Below, piece after piece: positions 1-9,937 of a stretch of DNA of 25,545 nt (its first letter is position 1; the number at the start of each line of letters is the position of its first letter). A program made the position numbers and the translations under genes. The notes under the pieces are model-generated. The model did not search any database. It saw only the letters and a list, made by a program, of their open reading frames with translations, and had not been told where the DNA came from. Source of the DNA: Chara braunii (Eukaryota > Streptophyta > Charophyceae > Charales > Characeae); contig BFEA01000176.1 in NCBI GenBank assembly GCA_003427395.1, forward strand, positions 443,103 through 468,647, written 5' to 3'.

Positions 1-1767
1 TTTTTTTTTTTTTTTTTTTTAATGCGATGAGAAGAGGTTGTCGATTCCCCTTAGATCCAGGCCAGTGCATCGTGTTTTCCGTTTCAATCTTCTGAGCCTA
101 TATTGAATTTTGAAGCCGATCTGGCAAGGTTTTTCTACTTCAGAATTCTTATCATCCCCTGTTATCCTCAGGGGTGTGCGATGAAGGTTATTAGTGGAGC
201 AGTGGGAGCAGTGGAAGCTTTCTCCTTTCTCCATTGCCACTGATTTTACGTTCTGGAAGTATGTGCAACTTGCTATGGCTTGGGTGTGTTGCTGAGAGCT
301 TTGAGTTTATATCATGACCCTGCCATGGAGTGACCATTGCGTTACGATATGAGATAGTATGCCGCGTGTGGGGTCTAATGCGATGTCTGGTTTGAGTTGA
401 GATGCATGAATGGAAGGGGTACGCTTTCGGTTGATGGCATTGATGCATTGATGTGCCGTGTGTGGGTGGATGTGGCTCTATAGCCGTGTTCTTGTTCCTA
501 CGGATGAATGGTCAGTACTAGTGTCTTCACCCGAATTGACCGACACTCTTGTAGTAAGTATCGCTGTATCTAGACTGAAAATAGTCTCACTGAAGGTGTC
601 TTTCACCATAATGACTGGGCATTCTATTTCGGTGAACAGGGACTGTCTTCTTTCGGTGGACGATGGTCTGTTTATCTTCAGTTTCATATGTGGTTTTTCC
701 AGATCACAAGTTGTCAGATCGACCTGTTGTACATTTTCTTGCAGCGAACTATAATCTGTGTTTCAAGTCTGCAGAATGTGTATTCTGTGGCGGCCTGCTT
801 TGTGACTTAGTATTTTTCTGCTGTCTGCTCGATTGGGAGTATGAGGTGGGTTTGTGGTACTACTCTCGCCACAGGAAAGTGGAGGATGCCTTTTTTTTCC
901 TGACGTTGGCTTGTTTGCATTTGTTCCTGTTTTTTTTCGAACTACCGTCTTCCGCTGAACATATCGGACCCTGAAAATGAACGTATACAAGGTATGTTTC
1001 CGGCCGGATACGGTCAAAATGGGGGTGTTGTGCTCGGGGGAAGACAGCCGTAGTGCAGTAGATCGCACCGTGATTTCTATTCCAATGTGATCGCTTTGGA
1101 TAAGGGGCATTTCGCTACACTGCTTTGATATGTGCAATCTACAACATGGAAAGATACACTGCCGTGGGTTTTATCTTTTGTGGAGCGAGGCCCAAGTAGA
1201 CGATATGAGCTTTTGTGGAGAGGTGTAATAACTACGTTAGGCTCGCAACTCCCCAGACAAGCCCCTGTTAGAATGCGTGTGCATGGGTCCCTAGGGACAT
1301 CCTTTAAAATTGGAATGATACAGAGAAGATTGGCATGGCCTCTGTGCAAGAATGACATGCATCAATCTAGAAATGGTCAAAATTAATAAAATTTGAGTCC
1401 AAATTAGAAAAACTTCAGAAAAGTAGTATCTGCACGGTGGAGATGACCAGGTGCATGACCTGGTGCTGTGAACCTGAGAAACTAAGGTGCATATGCGAAA
1501 GGGCTGGGGTCTTCGCCCAAAGCTTTTGGAAAATCTGTAAACTCAGATTGAATACATATGCGTCAGTGCTGCATACCCGGTAGGACCTGGGGCCCCTCCC
1601 CCAACAGGAACTGGACCGCTCCTGCTGGCCGGTCGACCGGGCTGGTTCCACCCCGGTTGGCCGTAGCACATCCAATCTGGGGACTCTTACCGATTTTGTT
1701 TTCGCCCAGGAGGCCTCCATGCAGGCCGTGGAGGTCTCCTGGCCCAAAAAATTCAGATCGGGTCTGG
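1..1767. other. No identifiable gene; begins with a poly-T run
   Basis: The first 20 bases are all T, which could be the reversed poly(A) tail of a retroposed sequence running off the window edge; nothing upstream is available to test this. The rest is mixed-composition DNA. Open frames here are short (at most about 150 codons), overlap on opposite strands, and show no domain that I recognise. GC-rich short palindromes occur around 1600-1680. I see no RNA gene or promoter that I can defend. Confidence 0.5.
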
Positions 1768-1873
1768 TAGTCCCGCCCAAAAACATTGAAAAGGGAGGTC
1801 TATCTGGACCACTGATCTCGAGAGATCGGCGGCCCAGATAGGCTGCTCTTTTCATGTATTTGGGCGGGAAGTA
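1768..1873. mobile_element. Near-palindromic MITE-like foldback element
   Basis: The segment folds back on itself almost completely. The outer arms are an 8-bp perfect match (tcccgccc at 1771-1778 with gggcggga at 1862-1869), continued by about 15 bp with one mismatch and one bulge, then a ctatctgg/ccagatag block, and a perfect central palindrome gatctcgagagatc at 1814-1827. The dinucleotide TA lies at both outer edges (1768-1769 and 1872-1873), as expected of a Tc1/mariner (Stowaway-like) target duplication, though two bases is weak evidence. It has no coding capacity. A hairpin small-RNA precursor is the main alternative reading. Confidence 0.55.
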
Positions 1874-2168
1874 GTGGCCCTACCCTGCCCGTCGGCCGAT
1901 TTTGCCTCTGCCCTCCTGCTGCCCCCAACCTACGGCCCATTGCCTGCCCTGCTCATTCGACATTCGATAGTTGGACTTCGCCCGTGCGCCCTCTCCGTCC
2001 CCTCCAGCTCGTTGCTGCTCCAGCACGTCAATGTGGAATTGTCGTCGCCACCATCCCCGTCCTCGCGTCTATCCCCATGAGTCGCGGTAATTTGCGGTGA
2101 AGAGAAAGAGACGAGGGCTCTCACTACACAGAGCCCTGGCAGGAGAACAAGATGTGTTGACGACTAAT

Positions 2169-2186
2169 GGAAAACCAAACCAGCCT
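2169..2186 (+). repeat. 5' target-site duplication of the U2 retrocopy
   Basis: The 18-mer ggaaaaccaaaccagcct ends immediately before the first base of the U2-like sequence and recurs without a mismatch at 2290-2307, just after the A-rich tail. Perfect direct repeats flanking an A-tailed insert are the classic mark of target-primed reverse transcription. Confidence 0.9.
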
Positions 2187-2289
2187 ATATCTTTCTCGGC
2201 CTTTTGGCTAAGATCAAGTGTAGTTTTTGTTCTGATCAGTTTAATATCTGATCCGTGGTCCATCGGACCACACGAAAAAAGAAGAAAAA
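2187..2289 (+). pseudogene. U2 snRNA-derived retropseudogene, 3'-truncated, A-tailed
   Basis: Positions 2187-2274 match the 5' half of spliceosomal U2 snRNA nearly base for base: the ctttctcggccttttggcta start, the agatcaagtgtagt branch-point region, stem IIa (gatcag...ctgatc) and stem-loop IIb (gtggtccatcggaccac). Sequence homology stops after stem-loop IIb at cacacg; the Sm site and the 3' stem-loops are missing. An A-rich tail follows (2275-2289), then an exact copy of the 18-bp upstream flank. Compared with the plant U2 I remember, one pair in stem IIa (T-A to G-C) and one in stem IIb (G-C to T-A) changed on both sides, so folding is kept. The branch-point-pairing GTAGTA reads GTAGTT. No snRNA USE/TATA promoter is evident upstream. 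I infer a dead LINE-mobilised copy, not a working snRNA gene. Confidence 0.88.
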
Positions 2290-2307
2290 GGAAAACCAAA
2301 CCAGCCT
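2290..2307 (+). repeat. 3' target-site duplication of the U2 retrocopy
   Basis: An identical copy of the 18-mer at 2169-2186, lying directly after the A-rich tail of the U2-derived insert. After removing one copy plus the insert, the pre-insertion site would read continuously. Confidence 0.9.
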
Positions 2308-2500
2308 GTTGTGTCTTTCTTTCTCTGTTTGTTCTGTTTGGGGATATTACGACCGTGACCTTCCGGAACTTGCCGAATGTGAAAGCGGTGAGTGCATGTG
2401 CTGGTTAAAACGGGAGATAGAGAAGAAGGATGTTTCCACTTTTTTTTCAGATTTGGTGAGCGGTTTTCCTGCCTTTGGTTGTGGGGTGCATGTTTATTCC

Positions 2501-2569
2501 TGTCGCCCTTTCCTGCAAGTAATACGCTTCACAGAGAAATTACGGGGAGGGCGACAGGAAAGGGCGACA
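2501..2569. repeat. Hairpin with perfect 15-bp stem
   Basis: tgtcgccctttcctg at 2501-2515 is exactly complementary to caggaaagggcgaca at 2555-2569, with a 39-nt spacer. Inside the spacer, gtaat (2519-2523) pairs with attac (2539-2543), extending the fold. It may be a small foldback element or part of a structured transcript. No flanking duplication was seen. Confidence 0.6.
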
Positions 2570-3062
2570 AAAAAACAAAGGGCTTATCTAAGTTGGGATG
2601 CTCTTCCGACAAGGGGCCACTGAAGTAGAGGAGGGAGGGAAGGTTGAGAAAAGTGGTTGAAAATGAGGCTATGAAGATTGAGTTTTGTGTGCTGTGCAGG
2701 ATCTAGTGAGGGCCATGAGCTGAGAAGGGTTCCGAACGTAGTTTGAAAGTCGACAAGAGGCTGATGGAACAAAGCAGCGCATAGTAGAGATCTCCTCCAG
2801 AACAACATGTGTGGCCAAGAAGCGTTTTTTTGTTTTCTTTGTCTTTTTGTATTCTTCTTTCAAATGTACCAAACAGTTTGGATTTGTGCCTTAGGGGACA
2901 TTTGGCAGCTTTTTGAATTTTTTCTTTCTTCTGGAAATTTGGGGGCACGGTGTATTGCTCAAGTTGTCGTGGTCAGGGCAATCTGCACTCGTGAGCTAGG
3001 TATGTGTGTTTCAGCCACAAGCTCCCTTCCTCGTCCAAATACAATGTATGTACGTTGCCTTC
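2570..3062. other. No gene seen
   Basis: Purine/pyrimidine-skewed, repeat-poor sequence. Overlapping short frames on both strands lack any recognisable domain. I see no RNA gene here. Confidence 0.45.
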
Positions 3063-3286
3063 GGTAAGGAAGGTCGGTATCAATTTGGCATCATTGGCCA
3101 ACTGGCAGTGTCTGTTTTCGTGCGTAGAGAACTGGGAATGGATGTGGTCCTGTTTGTGCGCTAACGTGCATTCGGGTAAAGAAGGTAAGTATCGATTTGG
3201 CATCTTTGGCCAACTGGCAGTGTCTGTTTTTGTGCTTAGAGAACTTGGAATGGATGTGGTTCTGTTTGTGTCCTAAGTTAACATGA
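3063..3286 (+). repeat. 112-bp tandem duplication, two copies
   Basis: Copy 1 runs 3063-3174 and copy 2 runs 3175-3286. Both begin ggtaaRgaaggt and share the block ttggccaactggcagtgtct. They differ at scattered positions. The 112-bp period is not a multiple of three and shifts any reading frame, so this argues against coding. Confidence 0.85.
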
Positions 3287-3680
3287 ATGTGACCTGCTTG
3301 ATTGATTACCAGTCCATGCGGGGAGTGAGAGGTTGAGAAATGAATGAATTGTATTAGAGGCTGCAAGTTTGGAACTTTCTTTGGTCCAGCTATGTGTTGT
3401 CTGTGCAATGCATCTGGCTCAAGGGAGGACTGGGTGCATGCACATTCCGTGAAGTTAGCACCTAATACATGGTGAAGTGGAGAGCTCCATCTCTTGTGGC
3501 AAAAACCCGCCTTTCTGCGTTTATGTAGGAGGAAGGCATCACGACATCGAGCCCAGGTTCTTGGCAAGCTGGCACACGACATCGAGGCCAGGTTATATAG
3601 GAGGAAGACATCACTTACAGAAAAAAGGGGCCAGATACCTTGCACCATTAATCTTTTATGGATACACACCCACAGCCGGA
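3287..3680. other. Non-coding region with short internal duplications
   Basis: Two short motifs are each duplicated in 3520-3620: taggaggaaggcatcac near 3526 and taggaggaagacatcac near 3598, and gacatcgagcccaggtt with gacatcgaggccaggtt between them. A 197-codon minus-strand frame spans 3091-3684 but crosses the frame-shifting tandem repeat and shows no domain, so I do not call it a gene. Confidence 0.45.
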
Positions 3681-3752
3681 CCATGTGGCTGTGTGCTACA
3701 CCCCTCAGCCTATGATATCAAAGGTTGACGGGTGTAGCACACAGCCACATGG
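3681..3752. repeat. 27-bp snap-back inverted repeat, one mismatch
   Basis: Arm 3681-3707 (ccatgtggctgtgtgctaca onward) and arm 3726-3752 are complementary at 26 of 27 positions, separated by 18 nt that can add about four more pairs (3708-3711 with 3722-3725, including a G-T). Arms this similar indicate a recent inverted duplication. The right arm leads into a stretch containing gttcaaatc (about 3812), which resembles a pol III box B, so it could be the inverted head of a SINE; that is weak inference. Confidence 0.8.
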
Positions 3753-4150
3753 GCCAGAAAGAAAAGATCTCCCGTTCGCTAAAAGAACATAGGGCAAGGG
3801 GCAGACCTGAGTTCAAATCTGTCGGTAGACCCGTCAGCCACTGCAAGCAGACCCGCCAACCACAGACACGCAGCTGCCATGCACAGAAGAGAAAGGAAGA
3901 AGAAGAAGAAGAGGAAAAAAAAGGAGAGGAGAGAAAGAGGAGAGAAGAGAGATACAAAAGAATTGAAAAGTGGCCGCGTGCCCATCTCAGTGGGTGTACT
4001 ATTCTTTCGCCTTTTAATAAAGAATACCGTGGGCTTCCGTGAAGTTTTCACAGGCCTACCAAGGGAGGACTAGTGACCCCGAATGGGACTTTCAAAAACT
4101 GCGACGATGAAGAACAGGTAGTAGGACCTGACCATTTTCGACTGGCCCGC
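3753..4150 (+). repeat. Diverged repeat, related to 11170-11345
   Basis: A purine-rich stretch (3885-3960, GAAGAAGAGG type) is followed by a segment at 4073-4147. Read in the same order, 11170-11345 shows the same succession: a tgcacRgaagag block, a GAAGAAGAA tract, gatacaWaagaa, ccccga..., then gYgacRatgaaRaaSaggtRgtaggac and ttcg. This looks like two old copies of one dispersed repeat. Its class (LTR, SINE or other) is not clear to me. Confidence 0.4.
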
Positions 4151-5454
4151 CTGATCAGTCCTCTTCAGGGGTCTTGAGTGGACGCAGGTAACCTGTATGT
4201 CAAGAACCGCGTATTGCTCCTACGGAAAACCAAGGAGGACCTAACTATCAGTAGGAACGTAACATTCCTTCAGCCGAACAATCGCCAACAGAACTCTGTA
4301 GCGCCAATTTCCATTACTCTACTCAATCTCAATAGACCTGAGTTTGAGGATTAGAAGAAGCAAAAAAACCGGTGCACTACAGAAAAGACAGCGAGTGTCG
4401 TCAGGTGAGAATTCAGACCCTCTGGCTACCCCAAGTAACTTATATCAATTGACTCTGGGCCAGAGACCCCTCTCGTATGGGTCATGTTCCGTGGAAAACT
4501 GAAAAAAATGAACCTTACATAGGGTCCCTCATTATTACAGGGTAAAGCAAGCTATGTGTAAGGTCCCCCAATAGTACTAACTGCCTGCGCATGATCAATT
4601 CAGACTTCGACCCCCCAAAGGCCCTTTGCCAGTTAATCAGCAGGAACAACCAATGATGCCAGCAGTCGTATCTGCACGAGAAATTTCTCAATGCGGAATC
4701 AAAATATTTGTGCGGAAAATCTCTCCGCCACAACGCAAGTCAGTTCCCTGAGAAGAAGTGAAGGTACGACAACGATGAAGAACAGAGATAAGGACTGCCG
4801 TCTTTTGTTTCTTGCCGGAGTAAGAAACGAAATCTTGGTTGCTTTGAAAAACAAGCATGCATCATGAAGCACCGCTACGCTTGTGAAAAAGTCCGAACAG
4901 AACTCAAAGAGGGAAGAGTAAAGGAGGGAACGCAGCCCGATGAAGTGCTGCGCTACCCGGCGTATTCGCTGTCCAGAGACGGCAGCGCTCTGCGTCGCCG
5001 GCAGTGCTCTGCGTCGTCGGCAGTGTGGGTGGCATTCGGGGTGTGGGGCGGAAGGATGTTTTCCTCGATGGTCTCTAGGTTCGGCCATCGCCCTCAGCTC
5101 GGACAAGGGGCTGTGTCTCCCTGTGGAATACCAGGAGCAGAGCGATTCGAACTCCTCCTACAACAGACATCCTACAACAGAATCTACAAGAGTCAAGTAA
5201 CGAGTGCAGTGTGAACACGACGAAGGGAGAGGGAGCCCAGTACGGGACAGTGGGCACATCCAACAGCGGCACCTCTGGAGGCAGTGGGTGGGCAGCTGGT
5301 GGTGGTGGGACTGGTGTTGGGAGGAGCAAGTGAGAACTACTGTTGAGGGTGAAGACCTGAAGCTCTACGGGCGGCGGTGCCATCAATGGGAGTGGGAGTT
5401 CCTCTGGTGGTGGTGGGAGTGTCTCCGTTGGAATTAAGGGCGCTGAGTGTTAAC
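4151..5454. other. No supported gene; GC-rich stretch at 4940-5440
   Basis: An imperfect hairpin pairs accttacatag (4512-4522) with ctatgtgtaaggt (4552-4564), and another pairs gtttctt (4807-4813) with aagaaac (4822-4828). From about 4940 to 5440 the sequence is GC-rich, and one plus frame encodes Gly/Ser-rich stretches around 5230-5430, interrupted by stops. This could be a decayed exon or a simple GGT/GGA-rich tract. No domain is recognisable. Confidence 0.35.
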
Positions 5455-5525
5455 TAAGCCACTCTCTAGCACGAAATATTTAGTGCATTAACCCAGCCAT
5501 ATTTTTTTACTCTAAGAGTGGCTTA
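5455..5525. repeat. Inverted repeat with 11-bp perfect arms
   Basis: taagccactct (5455-5465) is exactly complementary to agagtggctta (5515-5525). Within the 49-bp spacer gcac...gtgc can also pair. It is a possible tiny foldback element or the stem of an unidentified structured RNA. There is no flanking duplication beyond what chance allows. Confidence 0.6.
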
Positions 5526-7188
5526 CTTCATGACTATTGTGCACGATAATATCTGGAAATACTGTCACCCTCTTTCAATCTCCTCCTGCTATGTGCTTTG
5601 GTGTCACTGGTGGCAATCTTGATTGTATTTAGTCATTAGTATTCTGTATCTGGGCATATGTTTCGTTTGGTGCATTCTTCCTTTGTTTTCTTCTATGCAA
5701 AACCTCATGTAGTGACTGTATTGGGTCGTAAGGTTCGATTCAGGCAACCCTCCATCCCTATTTCCATATCAGAGCCTTGGTATAAAATAGTAATTCCAAA
5801 ATTGCGTGTAACGTTTATCTAACCAAATCGTACCTAATCTAGAGGCTATTTCAAGGAATCTTCACTGTGGGTTCTCGGCTTTAGTTTGGTTGGTCAAAGG
5901 GTTGTTCGTAGAAGGCAACAGAGCTAGTGGAGGCGGTGGAAGACCTAATAGCTGTGGGAACGTTGCTGACCTACTATAGCACAACTAAATAGCATTTAGC
6001 TGTCAAGAAAGCAAATTTGGGTTGTACCCACTGAGATCTAGGGTCCCTGGGAGATCGCAGTTCCTACAGAGGTCCAAGGGTGCAAGGTGGGAAACCTCGT
6101 CATGGCAACCCAGGCTCCCCAGGACTACTAGCTGCTTTGTCGGGCCAGTATTGGTGCTGCATTCCGTGGAAATTACTTGATCTGCTCGTTGGGCAAATCC
6201 TTTTCTTCAACTCTCCAGATTCCTTTCTGGTCCACAAACTGTTATTTGGATTTGTTCATTAGGGTTTAGTTATACCATGACTATTATAGCTCTGAATGGC
6301 GGTTTGCTGTTTTCTGGCCATTTGCATAGGCTGGACTTATACGCTTGCTACAGATTTTTCGAACATGGATTTTGAATTGCTGACAGTTTAAGAGTGTTGT
6401 CGATTTAGACATTTAAGACTGCAATCCATAGGGATAGCTGGTTTCTTAGCTTTGGTGCTTCACGCCCTGAAATGATTTTGAAATCGTTTTACGTTGCCGA
6501 ATAAGTATGAAGACCTTTTTAGAGCGCTGCAGGGGAAGTTTTTTAGAAGCTTCGTTGAGATAACAGAGTGAGAAAATGGGACACTGGATCGGGTCTCCAA
6601 TTCTGTCGAAGCTGGGTAATGGCCCGAATATGATCATTCGGGTTGAATTGTGAGGTCCCGGCCTCTTCTGAACTTTTGTTATTTGTAATAAAGGTGAACA
6701 ACTTCAAGCTTGTCGTTGACCCCAATTTTTTGGTTCTCGTGCATCGCAATACATTTGAATTGACAAGGATCATCAGAAATTTTTAACACACAACCGATAA
6801 AATCCCACGAATTGCCGGAGCTAATCTGCTTCAACATCAGCTTCGACTCGTAGCACTCAGAGAAAGATTTCAGCAATGTGTTGGGTTATAATGTAAGAGG
6901 AAAAATCATCCTTTTCAAATTCACACAGATTGAAATATCATCAATAATTGAAAGGACTTTTTGTCATCTCCAAGTGGATCAAGAAGAACATAAAAGGGCA
7001 GAGAGCAAGCAAACCAACAATCTGCTTGAGCATGATAGCATCTGCCTGAATATATGTATTGTTAAGATCGTGAGACTTGTAACTAAAAATGGAGGAAAAA
7101 TTGATCATAATCTATCCCTTTCCACCCTTCCCTTTGGTCAACTTCATTACCTTACCATAACACCAGAGTAATCCTTGTTTTCCCAATA
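5526..7188. other. AT-rich region without a recognisable gene
   Basis: Codon-like stretches appear on the minus strand around 6680-6876 (65 codons), but neighbouring frames are full of stops and I recognise no family. No repeats, RNA genes or regulatory motifs stood out. Confidence 0.4.
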
Positions 7189-7368
7189 TCAATAACCCAC
7201 CTGTAAAGCCTTCAAAATGGACTGATGGGGCAAATTCGACACCATCTCTTTCACACTATACCAACTACTAATAAGTCGATCACCGCACTTCAAGTTCTTG
7301 TTGACATCTTCCAAATTGGGAACGAAGTCATGCGTGCCCTTTGTATTGAAATGTAGATTCTCCGCCGT
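7189..7368 (-). pseudogene. Possible decayed coding fragment, unknown product
   Basis: Sixty minus-strand codons are open between a TAA at 7369-7371 and a TGA at 7189-7191; the translation includes the stretches NTKGTHDFVPNLEDVNKN and SWYSVKEMVSNLPHQSIL. The composition is protein-like. The same frame can be followed upstream to about 7497 through three in-frame stops. A splice acceptor-like tgcag precedes the open stretch on the minus strand. I do not recognise the family; it may be an exon of a spliced gene, a dead transposon frame, or chance. Confidence 0.2.
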
Positions 7369-7371
7369 TTA

Positions 7372-9110
7372 CTGCAGAAGCTCATTGATAGCATGTGCCA
7401 TTATTTACCGCGAAGCGAACTTCCTTCAGGATATCTTGATAAGTCTTTGTGTTTCGCAACATAATTCGCACATCCTAAGCTCGCGTAGTCGTTCCATTGC
7501 CTATTTTATTGAAAACCTTTGCGATTGTACTCAATGTTATTGTGATGCACAATAGAAATCTGAGATTGTTAACCATTGATGAGGAAGGGTTATCAAGAAA
7601 AAGTTTCTTTATACCAATCTCATATGCCACTGAACAATTGGATATTGTACCAAACCCTAAACAAAAGCGAGATAATGGCGGAAATCGTCGAAGAGACAAG
7701 TTGTGGAGGATGTTGGAATACATTTATTCAGACGAGAAGATAATAATCAAGCAAAAACTAGATTCTCATCCGGTGTGGTAGAGGGTAGAAAAAGTTGGAA
7801 AAACCTATAAATTTGTTTTCGTAAAACACGGGTGCGATTAAATTGGAAGGTCTCAGAATATTACGAGAATTGTACATCTATGTAGGAAAAACATTAGAAG
7901 AACAACTAATGCAGAAGGTAATATGATCTTTTTTTAACCTATAGTTTGCTGATGAACATGTATATTCGTCAGTTTTTGTTTGGGAGGAACCTCGAAAATT
8001 GTGAAAGAAGAATTATTGTCTTCAAGTTGTTTTTTATCCAAACAACTTTCAACCTATAAATGATCATCGATTTTCAAGCCTCATTGCGTTCCAATTATTT
8101 CACCAAATTTGTACATATAAACGTTAGTCGTATCATATTCGAATCACAACTCTTCGTTTGATCGACAGATGGAATTGAGAAGAAATCACATTTGACAAAA
8201 TGAATCGCAATCGACTCCTCGAACGTTTTTCTTGAAAAATACGCACAAGAGAAAAAATGCAAATTAACTGATTGAGTTTTCATGATATCAAATTCCGACA
8301 GTATCACAAAGTAATCGGAAAAATGTATCTTTCAACGGAAAGGACATATATCGAAAAAGAACGATGGTCTTGAAAGTCAACGTTGCCCCAGTCACCAACT
8401 AACATTTAGCAAATCGTAAATGATCAGTCTCATAGATGCAAGAGACTTAAAGCGACCTATAATAGTGCTTCAACACTTTCCAAACATCCAACCTCAGTGT
8501 ACCACCTCGAGAAACGATGGCACAAAAACTAAGATGAGTATTATACTACTCATTCGGCATACGGAGAAGATTGGTGAAGGTAATACCAATAGAAGAGAGA
8601 TAAACTAAGACCGATTGCCCTAGTATTGTCGATGGTACAATAGATGTGTTATGACCTCGTTTTTTTTTCTGTCTTTCCTTTTTCCCAGACCTTCTTCTTT
8701 ATTTCTTAGTAATTTATCATGTGGATTTAAAGAAGAGCTAAACAATTTAATAAAGAATCTTTCAGTTGTCAACAAATCTTTGTTAGTACAAAAGTAGATT
8801 GGAATAATATAATATTAACCAACTCCACACCTTTGTAACCACCGATACGACGTCTCATTTTCACAACACTTCTCCAATAAATTGTTATTACATGCTTAGT
8901 ACACATGTTCACGCCAATGCCCATCTAGAATGAAGATCACGAGCGGTACTGCAAACATAAACATGTCTTCACCAAGGAGAGAGTAAGGCATACACGACTA
9001 TACCATATTTATTAAAATCTTCAAAATCATTCTCCCACGAAAAAATAAATTTGCCGTCATAACTTAGTAGCCCACAAAATATATCCTTCAAGAATCCGAC
9101 AGATAATAAC
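7372..9110. other. AT-rich region; traces of minus-strand frames only
   Basis: A minus-strand frame of 70 codons at 8095-8307 and fragments around 8350-8640 look mildly protein-like, but they change frame repeatedly. No domain is recognisable. I see no RNA gene. Confidence 0.35.
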
Positions 9111-9130
9111 TAATTAAATTAATTTAATTA
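9111..9130. repeat. Perfect 20-bp AT-only palindrome
   Basis: taattaaattaatttaatta equals its own reverse complement. It can extrude a cruciform. It may simply be an AT-rich coincidence. Confidence 0.8.
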
Positions 9131-9492
9131 ACGCACAACAACACAAAGCGGAGGGGGAAGTTTGAACACTACAGCAGAGACAAACTAAACTCCAACAACC
9201 AGTCTCGTTCGGAATAGACCCTAAGACTCAATTGAGTCAGCCCCGACATTCTTGTCTCCCTCAATACAGGTTTCATACGAAATTAATCTTACCATTTCCT
9301 TCATCAGGGAATGTTCGTGACACTCTCGTGTTAATAATTTATTCGACGGATTGTCTTAACGTAGTATACTTTGCTCCCCCCTTTTCGTATCATATATGCA
9401 TGATTGTATTTTCTTCAGATGTCTAAGCACCTTCCTTGATTCTTTAATAAACGACTAGTTGTTTACAACACGTGAAGGTCCAGCCTCGGTGT
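9131..9492. other. No gene seen
   Basis: Mixed-composition DNA between the AT palindrome and the end of the gag-like pseudogene. No motif recognised. Confidence 0.4.
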
Positions 9493-9871
9493 TTTTTTTT
9501 TGTTTACCTTTGCCTGTTGGCTTTGCCACTTCCTTATCTTCATTTTCAAATAAGTACCCGACATCCGTGGAGCCGCCTCCGAGTCACATTTGTCTTTCAT
9601 CGCCTTCATTCATTCCAGTGCTTGCTCCGCCTATGTTCTCTCGTTCAACCCCTTTAGTCAAATATCTTGTAAGTCTTTGACTTCAAGGGAATCAATATGT
9701 ACCAAACTCGCATAGTCCACAACAACTTCATGGAACTTCGTCGGTGTAACGTGGTGACAAGTGCGACCTAGTGTGTCAGGTGTAAACGCAACACAACCTC
9801 GCTTGTTGCCTAGTCTCAAAGCTTCCACCCTCCATTGTTCTGCTTCAACCAAGGCGTCATCTCTAATTTGT

Positions 9872-9937
9872 GGAAGCGCACTCATCATCTCTCATTTGTC
9901 GAAGGGCACTCATCATCTCTCATTTGTCGAAGGGCAC
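9872..9937 (-). repeat. 28-bp tandem repeat, two units plus a partial third
   Basis: Units start at 9872, 9900 and 9928 and share gcactcatcatctctcattt. Because 28 is not a multiple of three, each unit shifts the frame. Removing the two extra units restores one continuous coiled-coil reading, so the expansion came after the coding sequence and helped kill it. Confidence 0.85.

Noticed and set aside
458-1855. Several 70-146 codon frames on both strands
   Set aside because: They overlap, lack domains and have no supporting splice or promoter context.
2187-2289. Functional U2 snRNA gene
   Set aside because: It lacks the Sm site and 3' stem-loops, has an A-rich tail and perfect flanking duplications, and no plant USE/TATA elements were found upstream.
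2391-2454. Possible 60-odd-bp intron (gtgagt ... ttttcag)
   Set aside because: Good-looking splice sites, but no coding sequence on either side supports it.
2946-2972. Similarity of gtgtattgctcaag region to 24927
   Set aside because: About 27 bp with several mismatches and no extension on either side.
3091-3684. 197-codon minus-strand open frame
   Set aside because: It crosses a 112-bp tandem repeat whose period shifts the frame, shows no domain and is His/Cys/Ser-rich in a way typical of chance frames; not called a gene.
3731-3830. tRNA gene
   Set aside because: A box B-like gttcaaatc exists, but the T stem does not pair beyond two positions and no cloverleaf can be drawn.
7951-7980. CTGATGA followed by structured sequence (also at 15690, 22340, 24050)
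   Set aside because: No GAAA at the right distance and no stem II, so not hammerheads.
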